DNA of 64,000 nucleotides from CAZSSH01 sp964609825 (GTDB lineage Bacteria; Verrucomicrobiota; Lentisphaeria; Victivallales; Victivallaceae). The translations under genes and the position numbers were made by a program. Under the pieces are notes generated by a model. The model did no database searches. It had not been told where the DNA came from and saw only the letters and a list, made by a program, of their open reading frames with translations. The stretch is taken from assembly GCA_964609825.1 (NCBI GenBank), contig CAZSSH010000003.1, positions 62,001 through 126,000 of the forward strand, written 5' to 3'. Shown here one piece after another: positions 43,398 to 51,731 of the stretch (position 1 is its first letter; every line of letters begins with the position of its first letter).

Positions 43398-44291
43398 ATG
43401 AGAAAAAATAAAATCATCACCAGTGACAATCAAGAGCTCTTTTCGCGCAGCTACCGCGAACCGGTTCTCCGGTTTGAAGAAAGTTTGTGGCAAATTCCGC
43501 AACCGGCGTACCCGGTACCGTTGCGCTTGGACACCACCGGTATCACCCGGCGCGACCCCAATTATCACATCCGGCGCCCGGACGGTGACTTTTATTATGT
43601 ATTGGAGTACATCATTGCCGGGCACGGCACACTGCTGATTGACGGCCACACCTACCATCCCGCGGCAAATGATGTTTACATGCTTCCTCCCGAGGTGCCC
43701 CACGAGTATTACTCCGACCGTGACGATCCTTGGGAAAAAATCTGGTTTAATGTGAGCGGAAGTTTGATCGATCAACTATTGATCGCCTACAATCTCCCAG
43801 GCGCGATTTATCTCAAAAATGCGGAGAGCTCCTTTGAGTATTTTAAACAGGGTCTTGAGCTTGGCAAAAAGCCGCCGGTCAATGCTTACACCGAGCTGGC
43901 GGCCTTGCTCCATCGGATCATCGCCACCATTGCCGTAATCAAATTTGAGCAGCATGAACAACAGGTTTCCCCGGAGGCCATGATGCTCAAAGAGCATCTT
44001 GACAACCACTGGCAGGAGAGCATCACCATGGAACAGCTGAGTCGGGTGATCGACAAATCGCCGGTGCAAACACTGCGGATTTTTAAGCGTGACTGGCAAA
44101 CCACGCCAAATTTATACTTACAGCAGCGCAAACTTACCATGGCCAAACAATATTTGACCAACTCAAGTTATCCAGTGCGCTCGATTGCCGGATTGCTGGG
44201 GTTTCAAAATGAATTTCACTTCTCCACCTGGTTTAAGCGCCAATGCGGACTCTCGCCTAAATTTTACCGTCATCGCCAGCCCGAAGCATAA
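43398..44291 (+). CDS. AraC-family regulator of saccharide locus 3
   Basis: The protein has 297 aa. An N-terminal cupin-like domain (YVLEYIIAGHGTLLIDG, HPAANDVYMLPPEVPHEYY) binds the inducer. The C-terminal AraC domain (about 195-295) has LSRVIDKSPVQTLRIFKRDW and IAGLLGFQNEFHFSTWFKRQ. It is divergent from the beta-helix-pseudopilin operon and probably controls it. No ribosome site precedes the ATG, and the consensus promoter places the start of RNA at the ATG itself. Confidence 0.9.
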   Translation: MRKNKIITSDNQELFSRSYREPVLRFEESLWQIPQPAYPVPLRLDTTGITRRDPNYHIRRPDGDFYYVLEYIIAGHGTLLIDGHTYHPAANDVYMLPPEVPHEYYSDRDDPWEKIWFNVSGSLIDQLLIAYNLPGAIYLKNAESSFEYFKQGLELGKKPPVNAYTELAALLHRIIATIAVIKFEQHEQQVSPEAMMLKEHLDNHWQESITMEQLSRVIDKSPVQTLRIFKRDWQTTPNLYLQQRKLTMAKQYLTNSSYPVRSIAGLLGFQNEFHFSTWFKRQCGLSPKFYRHRQPEA

Positions 44292-44322
44292 AAAAAACCG
44301 GCCGCAAAAACCCGCGGCCGGT
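44291..44322 (-). terminator. Terminator of the MDR dehydrogenase gene
   Basis: ACCGGCCGC (44297-44305) and GCGGCCGGT (44314-44322), loop 8 nt. Read on the minus strand it is followed by seven T (44297-44291). It lies 19 nt after the stop of the dehydrogenase. Confidence 0.9.
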
Positions 44323-44340
44323 CTCAAAATCAACGATACG

Positions 44341-45330
44341 TTACCACTCAAAGACGGCGGTCAGCGTCGAGAGCTGATTGCTGCGCACCGTTTCATAAAT
44401 GGCGGCATGATCGGTGTACTTGGCGCGTAAAAAGTCTTTGTCGGTTACCTTGACCTGACCGGCGGCGACCAATGCCATCGCGTTTTGGATGTCGGCCTTG
44501 CGGCGGTCGCGCGGGAAATAGACCGACATTTCGCGCAAAAAGGCGGTCTGGTACGGGAAGTTAACCTCCCCGGCGACGCTGCCCTGAAAAACAAAGCGCG
44601 GCCCTTTCTCCAACACCGATCCCCAACCCAAGTCGCGGGCGATCTGCATGGTTTTGGCGGTCAGCGCGCCGACACCGGTACTGTCCACCACCACATCGGC
44701 CCCGTCGGGCAAATATTTTTTAACCGATTCAAGCAAGTCGCCGGTAATCACCTGAGCATCGACTCCGGCCGCGCGGGCGATATCGACCCGCTGCCTGGAG
44801 AGGTCAAAGGCGACCGTCTTGGCGCCCGAGGCGCGAAAAATACGGGCAGAGAAGCTGCCGATGAGGCCGAGTCCGATCACGGCGACTTCTTCGCCCAGCG
44901 TCGGCCGTGACACCACCGCGCCGCGCATCGGGATCGCCATCACGATCGCCATGGCCGCCGTGGCAAAATCAAGATTGTCGGGGATCAGGCAGACTTCCGC
45001 CGCCGGCGACACCGAGTACTGGGTGTGGCCGCCCCAGCTGCAAGTCAAGCCGATGGCGTTGCGAATCCCGTTGCAAGTGACGCGCGCCCCTACCGGCACT
45101 CCGGCATCGGCGCCCGCCTTGATGACCACCCCGGCCGTGGCATAACCGGGGATAAACGGAAATGCGCCCGCATTCTCCTCCTTGCCCGCCAGACACCGGA
45201 GCTCGGTACCGGGAGAGATACAGCTCGCCTTGGTCTCAATCAATACCTGATCCAAGCCGACCTCCGGCAACTCAAACTCCATCAGGCCTGTCTGGTTGAC
45301 GCCCGAAAACACAATCGCTTTGCTTTTCAT
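44341..45330 (-). CDS. MDR-family (zinc-type alcohol/sorbitol) dehydrogenase
   Basis: The protein has 329 aa. The catalytic GroES-like half (SCISPGTELRCLAG, FIPGYATAGVV) is followed by a Rossmann half with GLGLIGSFSARI and DSTG. The four-Cys structural zinc loop is missing. It resembles the BchC/threonine-type branch of the superfamily that is common near sugar catabolism genes. A GGGGGGA ribosome site precedes the ATG. It is divergent from the URO-D-like gene, with a palindrome (45352-45375) between them. Confidence 0.88.
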   Translation of the reverse strand: MKSKAIVFSGVNQTGLMEFELPEVGLDQVLIETKASCISPGTELRCLAGKEENAGAFPFIPGYATAGVVIKAGADAGVPVGARVTCNGIRNAIGLTCSWGGHTQYSVSPAAEVCLIPDNLDFATAAMAIVMAIPMRGAVVSRPTLGEEVAVIGLGLIGSFSARIFRASGAKTVAFDLSRQRVDIARAAGVDAQVITGDLLESVKKYLPDGADVVVDSTGVGALTAKTMQIARDLGWGSVLEKGPRFVFQGSVAGEVNFPYQTAFLREMSVYFPRDRRKADIQNAMALVAAGQVKVTDKDFLRAKYTDHAAIYETVRSNQLSTLTAVFEW

Positions 45331-45351
45331 AAAATCCCCCCGGATAAAATT

Positions 45352-45375
45352 GGTTATTTGGCTGATAAAATAACC
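45352..45375. promoter_or_regulatory. Inverted repeat, operator candidate upstream of the MDR dehydrogenase
   Basis: GGTTATTT (45352-45359) and AAATAACC (45368-45375) are a perfect 8-bp inverted repeat with an 8-nt spacer, 21 bp before the dehydrogenase start. Confidence 0.5.
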
Positions 45376-45452
45376 GCGAAAAATCGATTTTCAACCCCGA
45401 CAAAACATTTTGTATCATTATTTGTATAAATTTGTTCACTTTTGATCTTCAT

Positions 45453-45499
45453 TTGCTTTTAACGCTCGGCCGTGCTACATTAAGTTGATCATTATCAAC
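45453..45499 (+). promoter_or_regulatory. Promoter and palindrome of the URO-D-like gene
   Basis: TTGCTT (45453-45458), 17 nt and TACATT (45476-45481) form a weak promoter. GTTGAT (45484-45489) and ATCAAC (45494-45499) form a perfect palindrome at the expected start of RNA, a good position for repression. GGGGGA then precedes the ATG. Confidence 0.55.
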
Positions 45500-45511
45500 A
45501 AGGGGGAAATC

Positions 45512-46528
45512 ATGACCAAACGCGAAGTCGTCACCTTGGCAATGCGCCATCAAAAAGTTCCTTATATCCCGTGGCAAATCAATCTCACCGCCGAGGCCGA
45601 GGCACTGCTGGCCAAACATTACGGCACCGGTGACGTGGACAATGCGTTGGAAAACCACTTTTTGATGCTGGGTGACTGCTACGGCTTTTTTGATGACATC
45701 GGCAATCAACGCGTGCGCGACCTCTTCGGCGTCGTCTGGAACCGCTCGGAGGACAAAGACATCGGCATTGTCGAGGGGCAAGTTTTAACCGAGCCGACGC
45801 TCGAAAATTTTTATTTCCCCGACCCCTATGACCCACGGTTGTTTGACAACATTGAGGAGCGGATCGGCAAAGAAGGCAACCGTTTCCGCGTTTTCAACCT
45901 CGGTTTTTCCTTATTTGAGCGCGCTTGGACGCTGCGCGGGATGGAGGACCTTTTGATGGATTTTTACCTCAACCCCGATTTCGTCCGTGAGCTCCTCGGC
46001 AAAATCGCCGACTGGAACATTAAAGTGATGAAAAAAGCCGTCACCTACGATATCGACTGCATCCACTTCGGCGACGACTGGGGCCAGCAAAAAGGCTTGA
46101 TCATGGGATACCCGTTGTGGAAAGAATTTTTGTACCCCGAGCTCAAGCGCATGTACGCCGTCGGCAAGGAAGCGGGCAAATTTGTCAGCATCCACTCCTG
46201 CGGCGATGTGGACGAGTTGTTTGACGATTTGACGGCCATCGGCCTCGATTGCTTCAATCCGTTTCAGCCCGAGGTGATGGATGTTTTTGGACTTATGAAG
46301 CAATACCGCGGCAAATTATGTTTTTACGGCGGCTTATCCACCCAGCAAACACTGCCCTACGGCAGCACGCAGGAGGTCGCTGCTGCGAGCAATGCCCTGC
46401 TCCAAGCGGGAGGAAACGGCGGCTTGATCTTTTCGCCCGCCCACGCAGTCGAGAGCGATGTGCCGCTCGCTAACTTGCAAACCATGATTGGGCTTCTGCA
46501 AAGCCAGCCCGGTTATCAACGCGCTTAA
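45512..46528 (+). CDS. Uroporphyrinogen decarboxylase-like (MtaA/CmuA-type) protein
   Basis: The protein has 338 aa from the ATG at 45512. It has the URO-D barrel with MGDDWG-like (HFGDDWGQQKGLIMGYPLWKEF) and the zinc-type HSCGD motif (SIHSCGDVDELF), then NPFQPEVMD, FYGGLSTQQTLP and GLIFSPAHAVESD. Proteins with HXCG are usually methyltransferases or enzymes of unknown function rather than haem enzymes; those in sugar loci of these bacteria are uncharacterised. It converges with the AraC gene at 46525 with a 4-bp overlap. Confidence 0.85.
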   Translation: MTKREVVTLAMRHQKVPYIPWQINLTAEAEALLAKHYGTGDVDNALENHFLMLGDCYGFFDDIGNQRVRDLFGVVWNRSEDKDIGIVEGQVLTEPTLENFYFPDPYDPRLFDNIEERIGKEGNRFRVFNLGFSLFERAWTLRGMEDLLMDFYLNPDFVRELLGKIADWNIKVMKKAVTYDIDCIHFGDDWGQQKGLIMGYPLWKEFLYPELKRMYAVGKEAGKFVSIHSCGDVDELFDDLTAIGLDCFNPFQPEVMDVFGLMKQYRGKLCFYGGLSTQQTLPYGSTQEVAAASNALLQAGGNGGLIFSPAHAVESDVPLANLQTMIGLLQSQPGYQRA

Positions 46529-47382
46529 CGTTGCTCCTCGCGGCAATTTTTGCGCTGAAAAAAGTAATTGCTGCGGCTGCCGAAGCCGCATTGTTTGATC
46601 GCCTGAGCGAGCGGCAAGCCCTGGGCAATCATATCCTCCACGGCTTTTATCCTTAAATGGTTGATGTACCGGCAAAAGGTCATCCCGGTCGCCTTTTGGA
46701 AACGGGGGTGAAAGGCGCTCTTTTTTAGTTCGGTCATTTGCAGCGCCTCATCGAGAGTGATGCACTCACTCAAGTGATTGTGCAAAAAGTAGAGCAAACG
46801 GCCGATCGCCTCGTCTTTGACCGAATTTTTTACCGTCAAAAACTTTTCCGCGCCTTGCACATGCGACGCCGCCAGGAGAATCCCGTGCATGGCCCCGGCG
46901 AGGCGCATGGCGTTGCCGAATTGCGGCGTTTGGAGCCATCCTTGCATTTGGCTCATCCACAACCCGGCCCTGGCCGCGGACTCGGCCGGCAAATCCAGCA
47001 AATACCCGTGACGGGAAACAAATTGCCGGAGAAACTTCATCAATTGCGCCCCCTCGCGCGCCGCCTCATCGCCGCCGTCAAACCACTCCTGCGGCTGCAT
47101 CAACACATCACAGCGGCAACCGGTCGCGGCATCGGCGCAAAAAACGTGCGGCGCTCCGGGCGGAATCAGCAGCAGTTGGCCGACCGTGATTTGCCGCTGC
47201 CAGTCGCCGACGACCTGAACCCCGCCCCCCTCGCGGCAATAAAACCACTCGTACTCCAAGGGATGACTGTGCTGCGGACAAAGTTGGGGAGGTTGCTGCA
47301 AAGGTTTCAGAAAAACCCAAAAGCAATCCGGATTATTTCGGACTTTACCGGACATTATTGTAGTTGTGGTTGATGATTTCAT
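46525..47382 (-). CDS. AraC-family regulator, divergent to the Gfo/Idh gene
   Basis: The protein has 285 aa. A cupin domain (HSHPLEYEWFYCREGGGVQVV, VGQLLLIPPGAPHVF) is followed by an AraC domain (about 185-285) with LDEALQMTELKKSAFHPRFQ and AIKQCGFGSRSNYFFQRKN. There is no ribosome site at the ATG; a possible promoter ends seven bases before it. It is divergent from the Gfo/Idh-isomerase pair. Confidence 0.88.
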   Translation of the reverse strand: MKSSTTTTIMSGKVRNNPDCFWVFLKPLQQPPQLCPQHSHPLEYEWFYCREGGGVQVVGDWQRQITVGQLLLIPPGAPHVFCADAATGCRCDVLMQPQEWFDGGDEAAREGAQLMKFLRQFVSRHGYLLDLPAESAARAGLWMSQMQGWLQTPQFGNAMRLAGAMHGILLAASHVQGAEKFLTVKNSVKDEAIGRLLYFLHNHLSECITLDEALQMTELKKSAFHPRFQKATGMTFCRYINHLRIKAVEDMIAQGLPLAQAIKQCGFGSRSNYFFQRKNCREEQR

Positions 47383-47389
47383 TTTTGGT

Positions 47390-47417
47390 TTTATATTCTT
47401 TCATAAAATAACACCAA
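47390..47417 (-). promoter_or_regulatory. Promoter candidate of the AraC gene at 47382
   Basis: On the minus strand TTGGTG (47417-47412), 16 nt and TATAAA (47395-47390), then seven bases to the ATG at 47382. The -35 match is weak. Confidence 0.4.
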
Positions 47418-47443
47418 ACGCCAAAAAATCAAGAGGAGAAATT

Positions 47444-48457
47444 ATGTCGCAAGTCATCCGTGCCATCTTAACCGGAGCGGGCTCGATCGCCGGAGCGTGG
47501 CTCAAGCCGCTGGCCGCGCGCAACGATGTCGAAATCGTCGCCGTTGCCGATCCCGTCGAGACCAACGCCAAGCAGCGCATCGCCGAATTTGAGCTCAAGT
47601 CCGCGTATTACCCGACGCTGGCCGAAGCCTTGGCCAAAGAGCATGCCGACGCCGTCTTTGATTGCTCGATCCCCGGCGCCCATTGCGCCAACGCACTGGC
47701 GGCACTGGCGGCGGGCTGTCACGTGTTGAGCGAGAAACCGCTCGCGGAAACGGTGGCGGACGCCCAAAAAATCGTTGCCGCAAGTTTCAAAGCCAAAAAA
47801 ATTCACGCCGTCATCCAAAACCGCCGTTACCTTAATGAAATCATTTCCTACCGCGACGCCGTGCGCCATAACATCGGCGACTTGACGACGCTCAACGCCG
47901 ATTTTTATCTGGGGGCTCACTTTGGCGGCTTCCGCGACCGGATGCGGCATGTATTGCTGCTCGACATGGCGATCCACTCCTTTGATCAGGCGCGTTTCCT
48001 CTCCGGCTGCGACCCGGTGAGCGTCTTTTGCAAAGAGTGGAACCCGAAAGGCTCGTGGTACCGGCATGACGCCAGCGCCATCGCCATTTTTACCATGACC
48101 GACAACGTTATTTTTACCTATCGCGGCAGCTGGTGCGCCGAAGGGTGCAACACCTCGTGGGAGTGCGACTGGCGGGCCGTCGGCACCGGCGGGAGCGTCC
48201 TGTGGCGCGGCACGGAGATTGCGGGCGAAACCGTAAAGGCTACCGGCAACTTTTTAAGTGAAATGACACCCTTTACCGGGAAAACACCGGAGCTCAAGGA
48301 CACCGGTCACGCGGGATGCATCGCTGAATTTATCAGTTGCCTCCAAACCGGCAAGACACCGCAAACCGTTTGCACCGACAACATCAAGTCGCTCGCCATG
48401 GTCGAGGCCGCCATCGAAAGCGCCGCCGCCGGACGCGAAATTACGATCACTTTATAA
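47444..48457 (+). CDS. Gfo/Idh/MocA-family oxidoreductase
   Basis: The protein has 337 aa from the ATG at 47444, with GAGGAG six bases upstream. The Rossmann start AILTGAGSIAGAW (5-17), EKPLAETVADAQ with the catalytic Lys, and IHSFDQARFLSG (metal/sugar-binding His) are present. It oxidises or reduces a sugar, inositol or sugar acid with NAD(P). It lies 12 nt upstream of the isomerase gene, and the two form an operon. Confidence 0.92.
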   Translation: MSQVIRAILTGAGSIAGAWLKPLAARNDVEIVAVADPVETNAKQRIAEFELKSAYYPTLAEALAKEHADAVFDCSIPGAHCANALAALAAGCHVLSEKPLAETVADAQKIVAASFKAKKIHAVIQNRRYLNEIISYRDAVRHNIGDLTTLNADFYLGAHFGGFRDRMRHVLLLDMAIHSFDQARFLSGCDPVSVFCKEWNPKGSWYRHDASAIAIFTMTDNVIFTYRGSWCAEGCNTSWECDWRAVGTGGSVLWRGTEIAGETVKATGNFLSEMTPFTGKTPELKDTGHAGCIAEFISCLQTGKTPQTVCTDNIKSLAMVEAAIESAAAGREITITL

Positions 48458-48469
48458 GGAAAAACGATC

Positions 48470-49345
48470 ATGCAAGATATCTTAATCGGCACCCTCGTCC
48501 CCGACAATGACAACATTGCCAATTACCTCGGTCAAATTTTGCCGCACAACTTTGAGTCGTTTTCGCTCACCAGTTGGCAAACTCCGCTCAAAAACCGCGC
48601 CAAAAGCGTCAAAAAAGTGTTGAAAAATACCAACGCCGTAATCAGCTCCTTGTCCCCTTTCGGCAATGCCTTGGAGTATGACAAAATGGCGGCGCTGACG
48701 CGGCAAAATTTTTTAAAGGCGATCGATTGCGCGGAGGATTATGAAACCAATCTCGTGACCGGGTTTGCCGGACGGCTGCGCGGCAAAGCGATTGAGGATA
48801 ATCTGGAGCGTTTTGTCGAAGTTTGGACGCCGATTGTCGAATACGCCGTCAAAAAAAATGTCCGCATCGCCTTTGAAAACTGCAACATGGGCGGCAACTG
48901 GGCAACGGGGGACTGGAACATCGCCATTTGTCCCGACGCCTGGGAGCTGATCTTTGCCGCCCTCCCCTCCGATCACTTGGGGTTGCAGTGGGAGCCCTGC
49001 CACCAGATGACCTTATTGATCGACCCCTTGCCGCAAATCGCCGTTTGGGGCCACAAATTTTTTGCCGTCCATGGCAAAGATGCGACGATAAGACGCGATT
49101 TGATCGCCCGACACGGCTTCGGCGGCAAATATGAAACCGTGTTTCACCGCACCCCCGGCTTCGGCGACAGCAACTGGACTGATATTATTTCCGAATTAAG
49201 GCGCACCAAATTCAAGGGCTCGATTGACATCGAGGGCTGGCACGACCCGGTTTACCGCGGCAACTTGGAGATGACCGGTCAAGTCCATGCGCTGCGTTAC
49301 CTCAAAGAGTGCCGCGGCGGCGACTTCGTGACCAATCCGCAGTAA
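48470..49345 (+). CDS. Sugar phosphate isomerase/epimerase (AP_endonuc_2 barrel)
   Basis: The protein has 291 aa. TIM-barrel features of the xylose isomerase-like family are present: FENCNMGGNWATGDWN, LGLQWEPCHQM, VHGKDATIRRD and SIDIEGWHDP. Metal ligands are likely the Glu of FENCN, the His of WEPCH and the Glu of DIEGW. It acts on a sugar or inositol derivative made by the preceding oxidoreductase. It is convergent with the GH43 gene, with 2 nt between the stops. Confidence 0.9.
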   Translation: MQDILIGTLVPDNDNIANYLGQILPHNFESFSLTSWQTPLKNRAKSVKKVLKNTNAVISSLSPFGNALEYDKMAALTRQNFLKAIDCAEDYETNLVTGFAGRLRGKAIEDNLERFVEVWTPIVEYAVKKNVRIAFENCNMGGNWATGDWNIAICPDAWELIFAALPSDHLGLQWEPCHQMTLLIDPLPQIAVWGHKFFAVHGKDATIRRDLIARHGFGGKYETVFHRTPGFGDSNWTDIISELRRTKFKGSIDIEGWHDPVYRGNLEMTGQVHALRYLKECRGGDFVTNPQ

Positions 49346-49347
49346 AG

Positions 49348-50379
49348 TTACGGCAAAAATTCATCCAGCCAGTCAATGGTATAAGTGCTGTCGTCGCCGA
49401 ATTTGACCGGGAGCCAAGTGTAGCCGCTGCGGTCAAAGCTCTTTGGATTCCAGTGGTCAAACATGGCGACGTACTTGCCGTCATACTCAAAAACCGCCGT
49501 CGACTGGCAGCCAAAGGTGAGCTCGGCACCCGGGCCGCGGCAGGGGTTGCCGTGCATGGTCCACGGTCCAAAGATATTGAGTGAGCTCGCCGAGCGGGCT
49601 TCGTTGGGATCCCAGCCGGTACACCCTGACATCAAAAGGTAATAGACACCGTTTCGCCGAAAGAGCGCCATCCCTTCATTCCAGCCGTACGGCAAAATCC
49701 GCGCGTAGCGCCCCGTCCAACTGAGGTAATCCGCCGACAATTCGGCAAAGTGCATGGTGCTGTTTTGCTCGGACGAAAACAAATGGTAGGCTTTGCCGTC
49801 AAGGTCGACAAATAAATTCATATCGCGCGCCATCTGTCCGGCAACCTGGTCGCGGCGGAAAATCGGGTATTTGCGGACTTCATCGCTGTCGCCGGTCGGC
49901 AGCGAGCGCTCGGCCGGGATCAAGGCCGCATCAAACGCCGCCTCGGTCGCCGTCATATTGACGGCAGCAAATCCGGCATTGGCGCGCGACGCCCCCAAAA
50001 AGGTGAATTTGCCGGTCGGCGAGTCACTGATGGCCAAGCCGCGCTTGGCAATGGTGTGATTGACATCGGAGGAGTGAAAATACATCACAAACTTTTGAGT
50101 GGCGGCATTGTAAATCACTTTGGGCCGCTCGATGCGGCACCCTTTGACAATCGGGCTTGCCGGGTCGTCAACGACATCCAGCACAATCCCGCAATCGGTC
50201 CAATCGACGAGGTTGGGGGAGCTGTAACAGTGAACGCCGTCAAAAGCGAGCCTCCCTTCCCACCCCTCGGTCTTATGTTCGCCGTACCAGTAAAAACAAT
50301 TATTGTGATGCAATATTCCGCCGCCGTGAGCGTTGATCGCCTTGCCGGACACATCCAGCCAAACCTGATTATTTCTCAT
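49348..50379 (-). CDS. GH43-type glycoside hydrolase
   Basis: The protein has 343 aa of a five-bladed beta-propeller: GGGILHHNNCFYWYGE (blade 1, general base region is more diverged), CRIERPKVIYN (Glu-Arg-Pro-Lys-Val, typical GH43), MNLFVDLDGKAYHLFSSEQ and NEGMALFRRNGVYYLLMSGCTGW (Glu likely general acid). This branch includes exo-beta-galactanases and related enzymes. No signal peptide is seen. The cupin gene lies upstream on the same strand; a strong hairpin stands in between. Confidence 0.88.
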   Translation of the reverse strand: MRNNQVWLDVSGKAINAHGGGILHHNNCFYWYGEHKTEGWEGRLAFDGVHCYSSPNLVDWTDCGIVLDVVDDPASPIVKGCRIERPKVIYNAATQKFVMYFHSSDVNHTIAKRGLAISDSPTGKFTFLGASRANAGFAAVNMTATEAAFDAALIPAERSLPTGDSDEVRKYPIFRRDQVAGQMARDMNLFVDLDGKAYHLFSSEQNSTMHFAELSADYLSWTGRYARILPYGWNEGMALFRRNGVYYLLMSGCTGWDPNEARSASSLNIFGPWTMHGNPCRGPGAELTFGCQSTAVFEYDGKYVAMFDHWNPKSFDRSGYTWLPVKFGDDSTYTIDWLDEFLP

Positions 50380-50394
50380 CCTTCATTTCCTGAT

Positions 50395-50428
50395 AAATGC
50401 TCCCGCCCCAATGGCGGGAGATGCATTT
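50395..50428. other. Hairpin between the cupin and GH43 genes
   Basis: CTCCCGCC (50400-50407) pairs with GGCGGGAG (50413-50420), loop CCAAT; the stem extends by AAATG/CATTT after a 3-nt bulge. It is just 15 nt upstream of the GH43 start and has no U tract, so it is better seen as a processing or translation-control element than a terminator. Confidence 0.5.
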
Positions 50429-50522
50429 AATATAGCCTCTGATCGTCGATTGTGCCAGTGTCACGGACAAATGTTTTAACATGACAACAACCCATTGAGG
50501 CTGGAAAATTTTATCCGGGAAA

Positions 50523-51728
50523 TCAGGCGAATTTTTTGACCCAGTCGGGGTTGGCCGGGCCGAAATGCTTGAGCATGACCAACGGGTCGGCCGAGGAGTG
50601 GTTCTCAATCACCACGCCTTTTTGGGCCGCACCTTCGGCGACAAAATACTCGTCAAACGTAAGTTCGCCGTAGCGGATCAAGGCCGGGGTCTCCAGCGGC
50701 AAACCGTTCAAGGAGCCGTGGCCCTGCATCACAATGAGGCCGTAAGCCCCCTGATCGGTGATGACGGCCTTTTTACCGGGGAGCACGGTCAACTCCTTGG
50801 CCGAAACCGCGTCCGAGCGGTAGCAGATCCAGCGGTCGAGATACCCCTTGGCGCGCATCTCGTGCTCTGGCTCGGCGTCCACCGGGCGCATAAAGCGGTG
50901 CGCCGCGAAATCGGGATCGACGTTGAGCTCCCAGTCGATCACCTCGACCAAGTAATCAAAGTCGCCGATTTTATCCGGCGGGCAGTCTTTCCACAGCAAG
51001 CTCTCCGGCACCAGCTGATTATCCACCAGCGACTGGTACATCGCATAGACGTCGCTCGCAAACTGCGGCTCGTAGGTGCACAAGCTTCCCGGCGCGTGCA
51101 ACACCCCCGGCGGCACATCCCAACCGGTCCCCGGCTCGAGGCGGTAGGCTTTGGAGATGTTGGTGATTTTGTTGTCGCCCTTGGTAAAATTTTTCAGGCA
51201 CTCTTTGACCATCTCTTTGGTCGTCCCGGGCTCGAAGCCGAAAAAGGTGTACGGAAAGTGGCCGCCGTGATTGTTGAGCTGCGGCGGGAAATAATAACAC
51301 TCGGGTTTACCGTTTTGGTTGACCAGCTTGGCGTGCTCTTTGCGGTGGTGGACATGGTGCGGCAAGGGGCCCAGATTGTCAAAAAACTTGGAATACACCG
51401 GCCAGGCTTTGTACTCTTTATACAACCTTTCGCCGACCAATTGGCCTTGGAGTTCTTGGACAAAGTCGGTCAGGGGAACCAACACGCCGTCCTCACAGAC
51501 GACATGGCTGATCCCCTCGTTTTTGCCGGTCAACGGGCCGTTGTCGGCGGGGGTGGTGCTCCCGAGCCAGCGCTCATCCAAACCGCCGCGGGCCGAACCC
51601 AGAGCGTAATAATCATCGGGGTGCAGCTTGATGCGCCGCCCTGGGATGCAAAACGAGCGCGGCACCCAGGCGGGGGCGAGACGCAAAATCCCGCCGTTTT
51701 TGGCAAATGTTTTCGAAATTTGAGACAT
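50523..51728 (-). CDS. Cupin-type protein, class I mannose-6-phosphate isomerase-like
   Basis: The protein has 401 aa. HHVHHRKEHA (about 124-133) gives a His-rich metal-binding motif, and YRLEPGTGWDVPPGVLHAPG supplies the second strand with a His, as in metal-dependent cupins. The full length is that of class I phosphomannose isomerases, but similarity is low. It is 3 nt after the stop of the GHL6/GH42-like gene, so both belong to one operon. The role is probably sugar phosphate isomerisation. Confidence 0.75.
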   Translation of the reverse strand: MSQISKTFAKNGGILRLAPAWVPRSFCIPGRRIKLHPDDYYALGSARGGLDERWLGSTTPADNGPLTGKNEGISHVVCEDGVLVPLTDFVQELQGQLVGERLYKEYKAWPVYSKFFDNLGPLPHHVHHRKEHAKLVNQNGKPECYYFPPQLNNHGGHFPYTFFGFEPGTTKEMVKECLKNFTKGDNKITNISKAYRLEPGTGWDVPPGVLHAPGSLCTYEPQFASDVYAMYQSLVDNQLVPESLLWKDCPPDKIGDFDYLVEVIDWELNVDPDFAAHRFMRPVDAEPEHEMRAKGYLDRWICYRSDAVSAKELTVLPGKKAVITDQGAYGLIVMQGHGSLNGLPLETPALIRYGELTFDEYFVAEGAAQKGVVIENHSSADPLVMLKHFGPANPDWVKKFA

Positions 51729-51731
51729 GAT

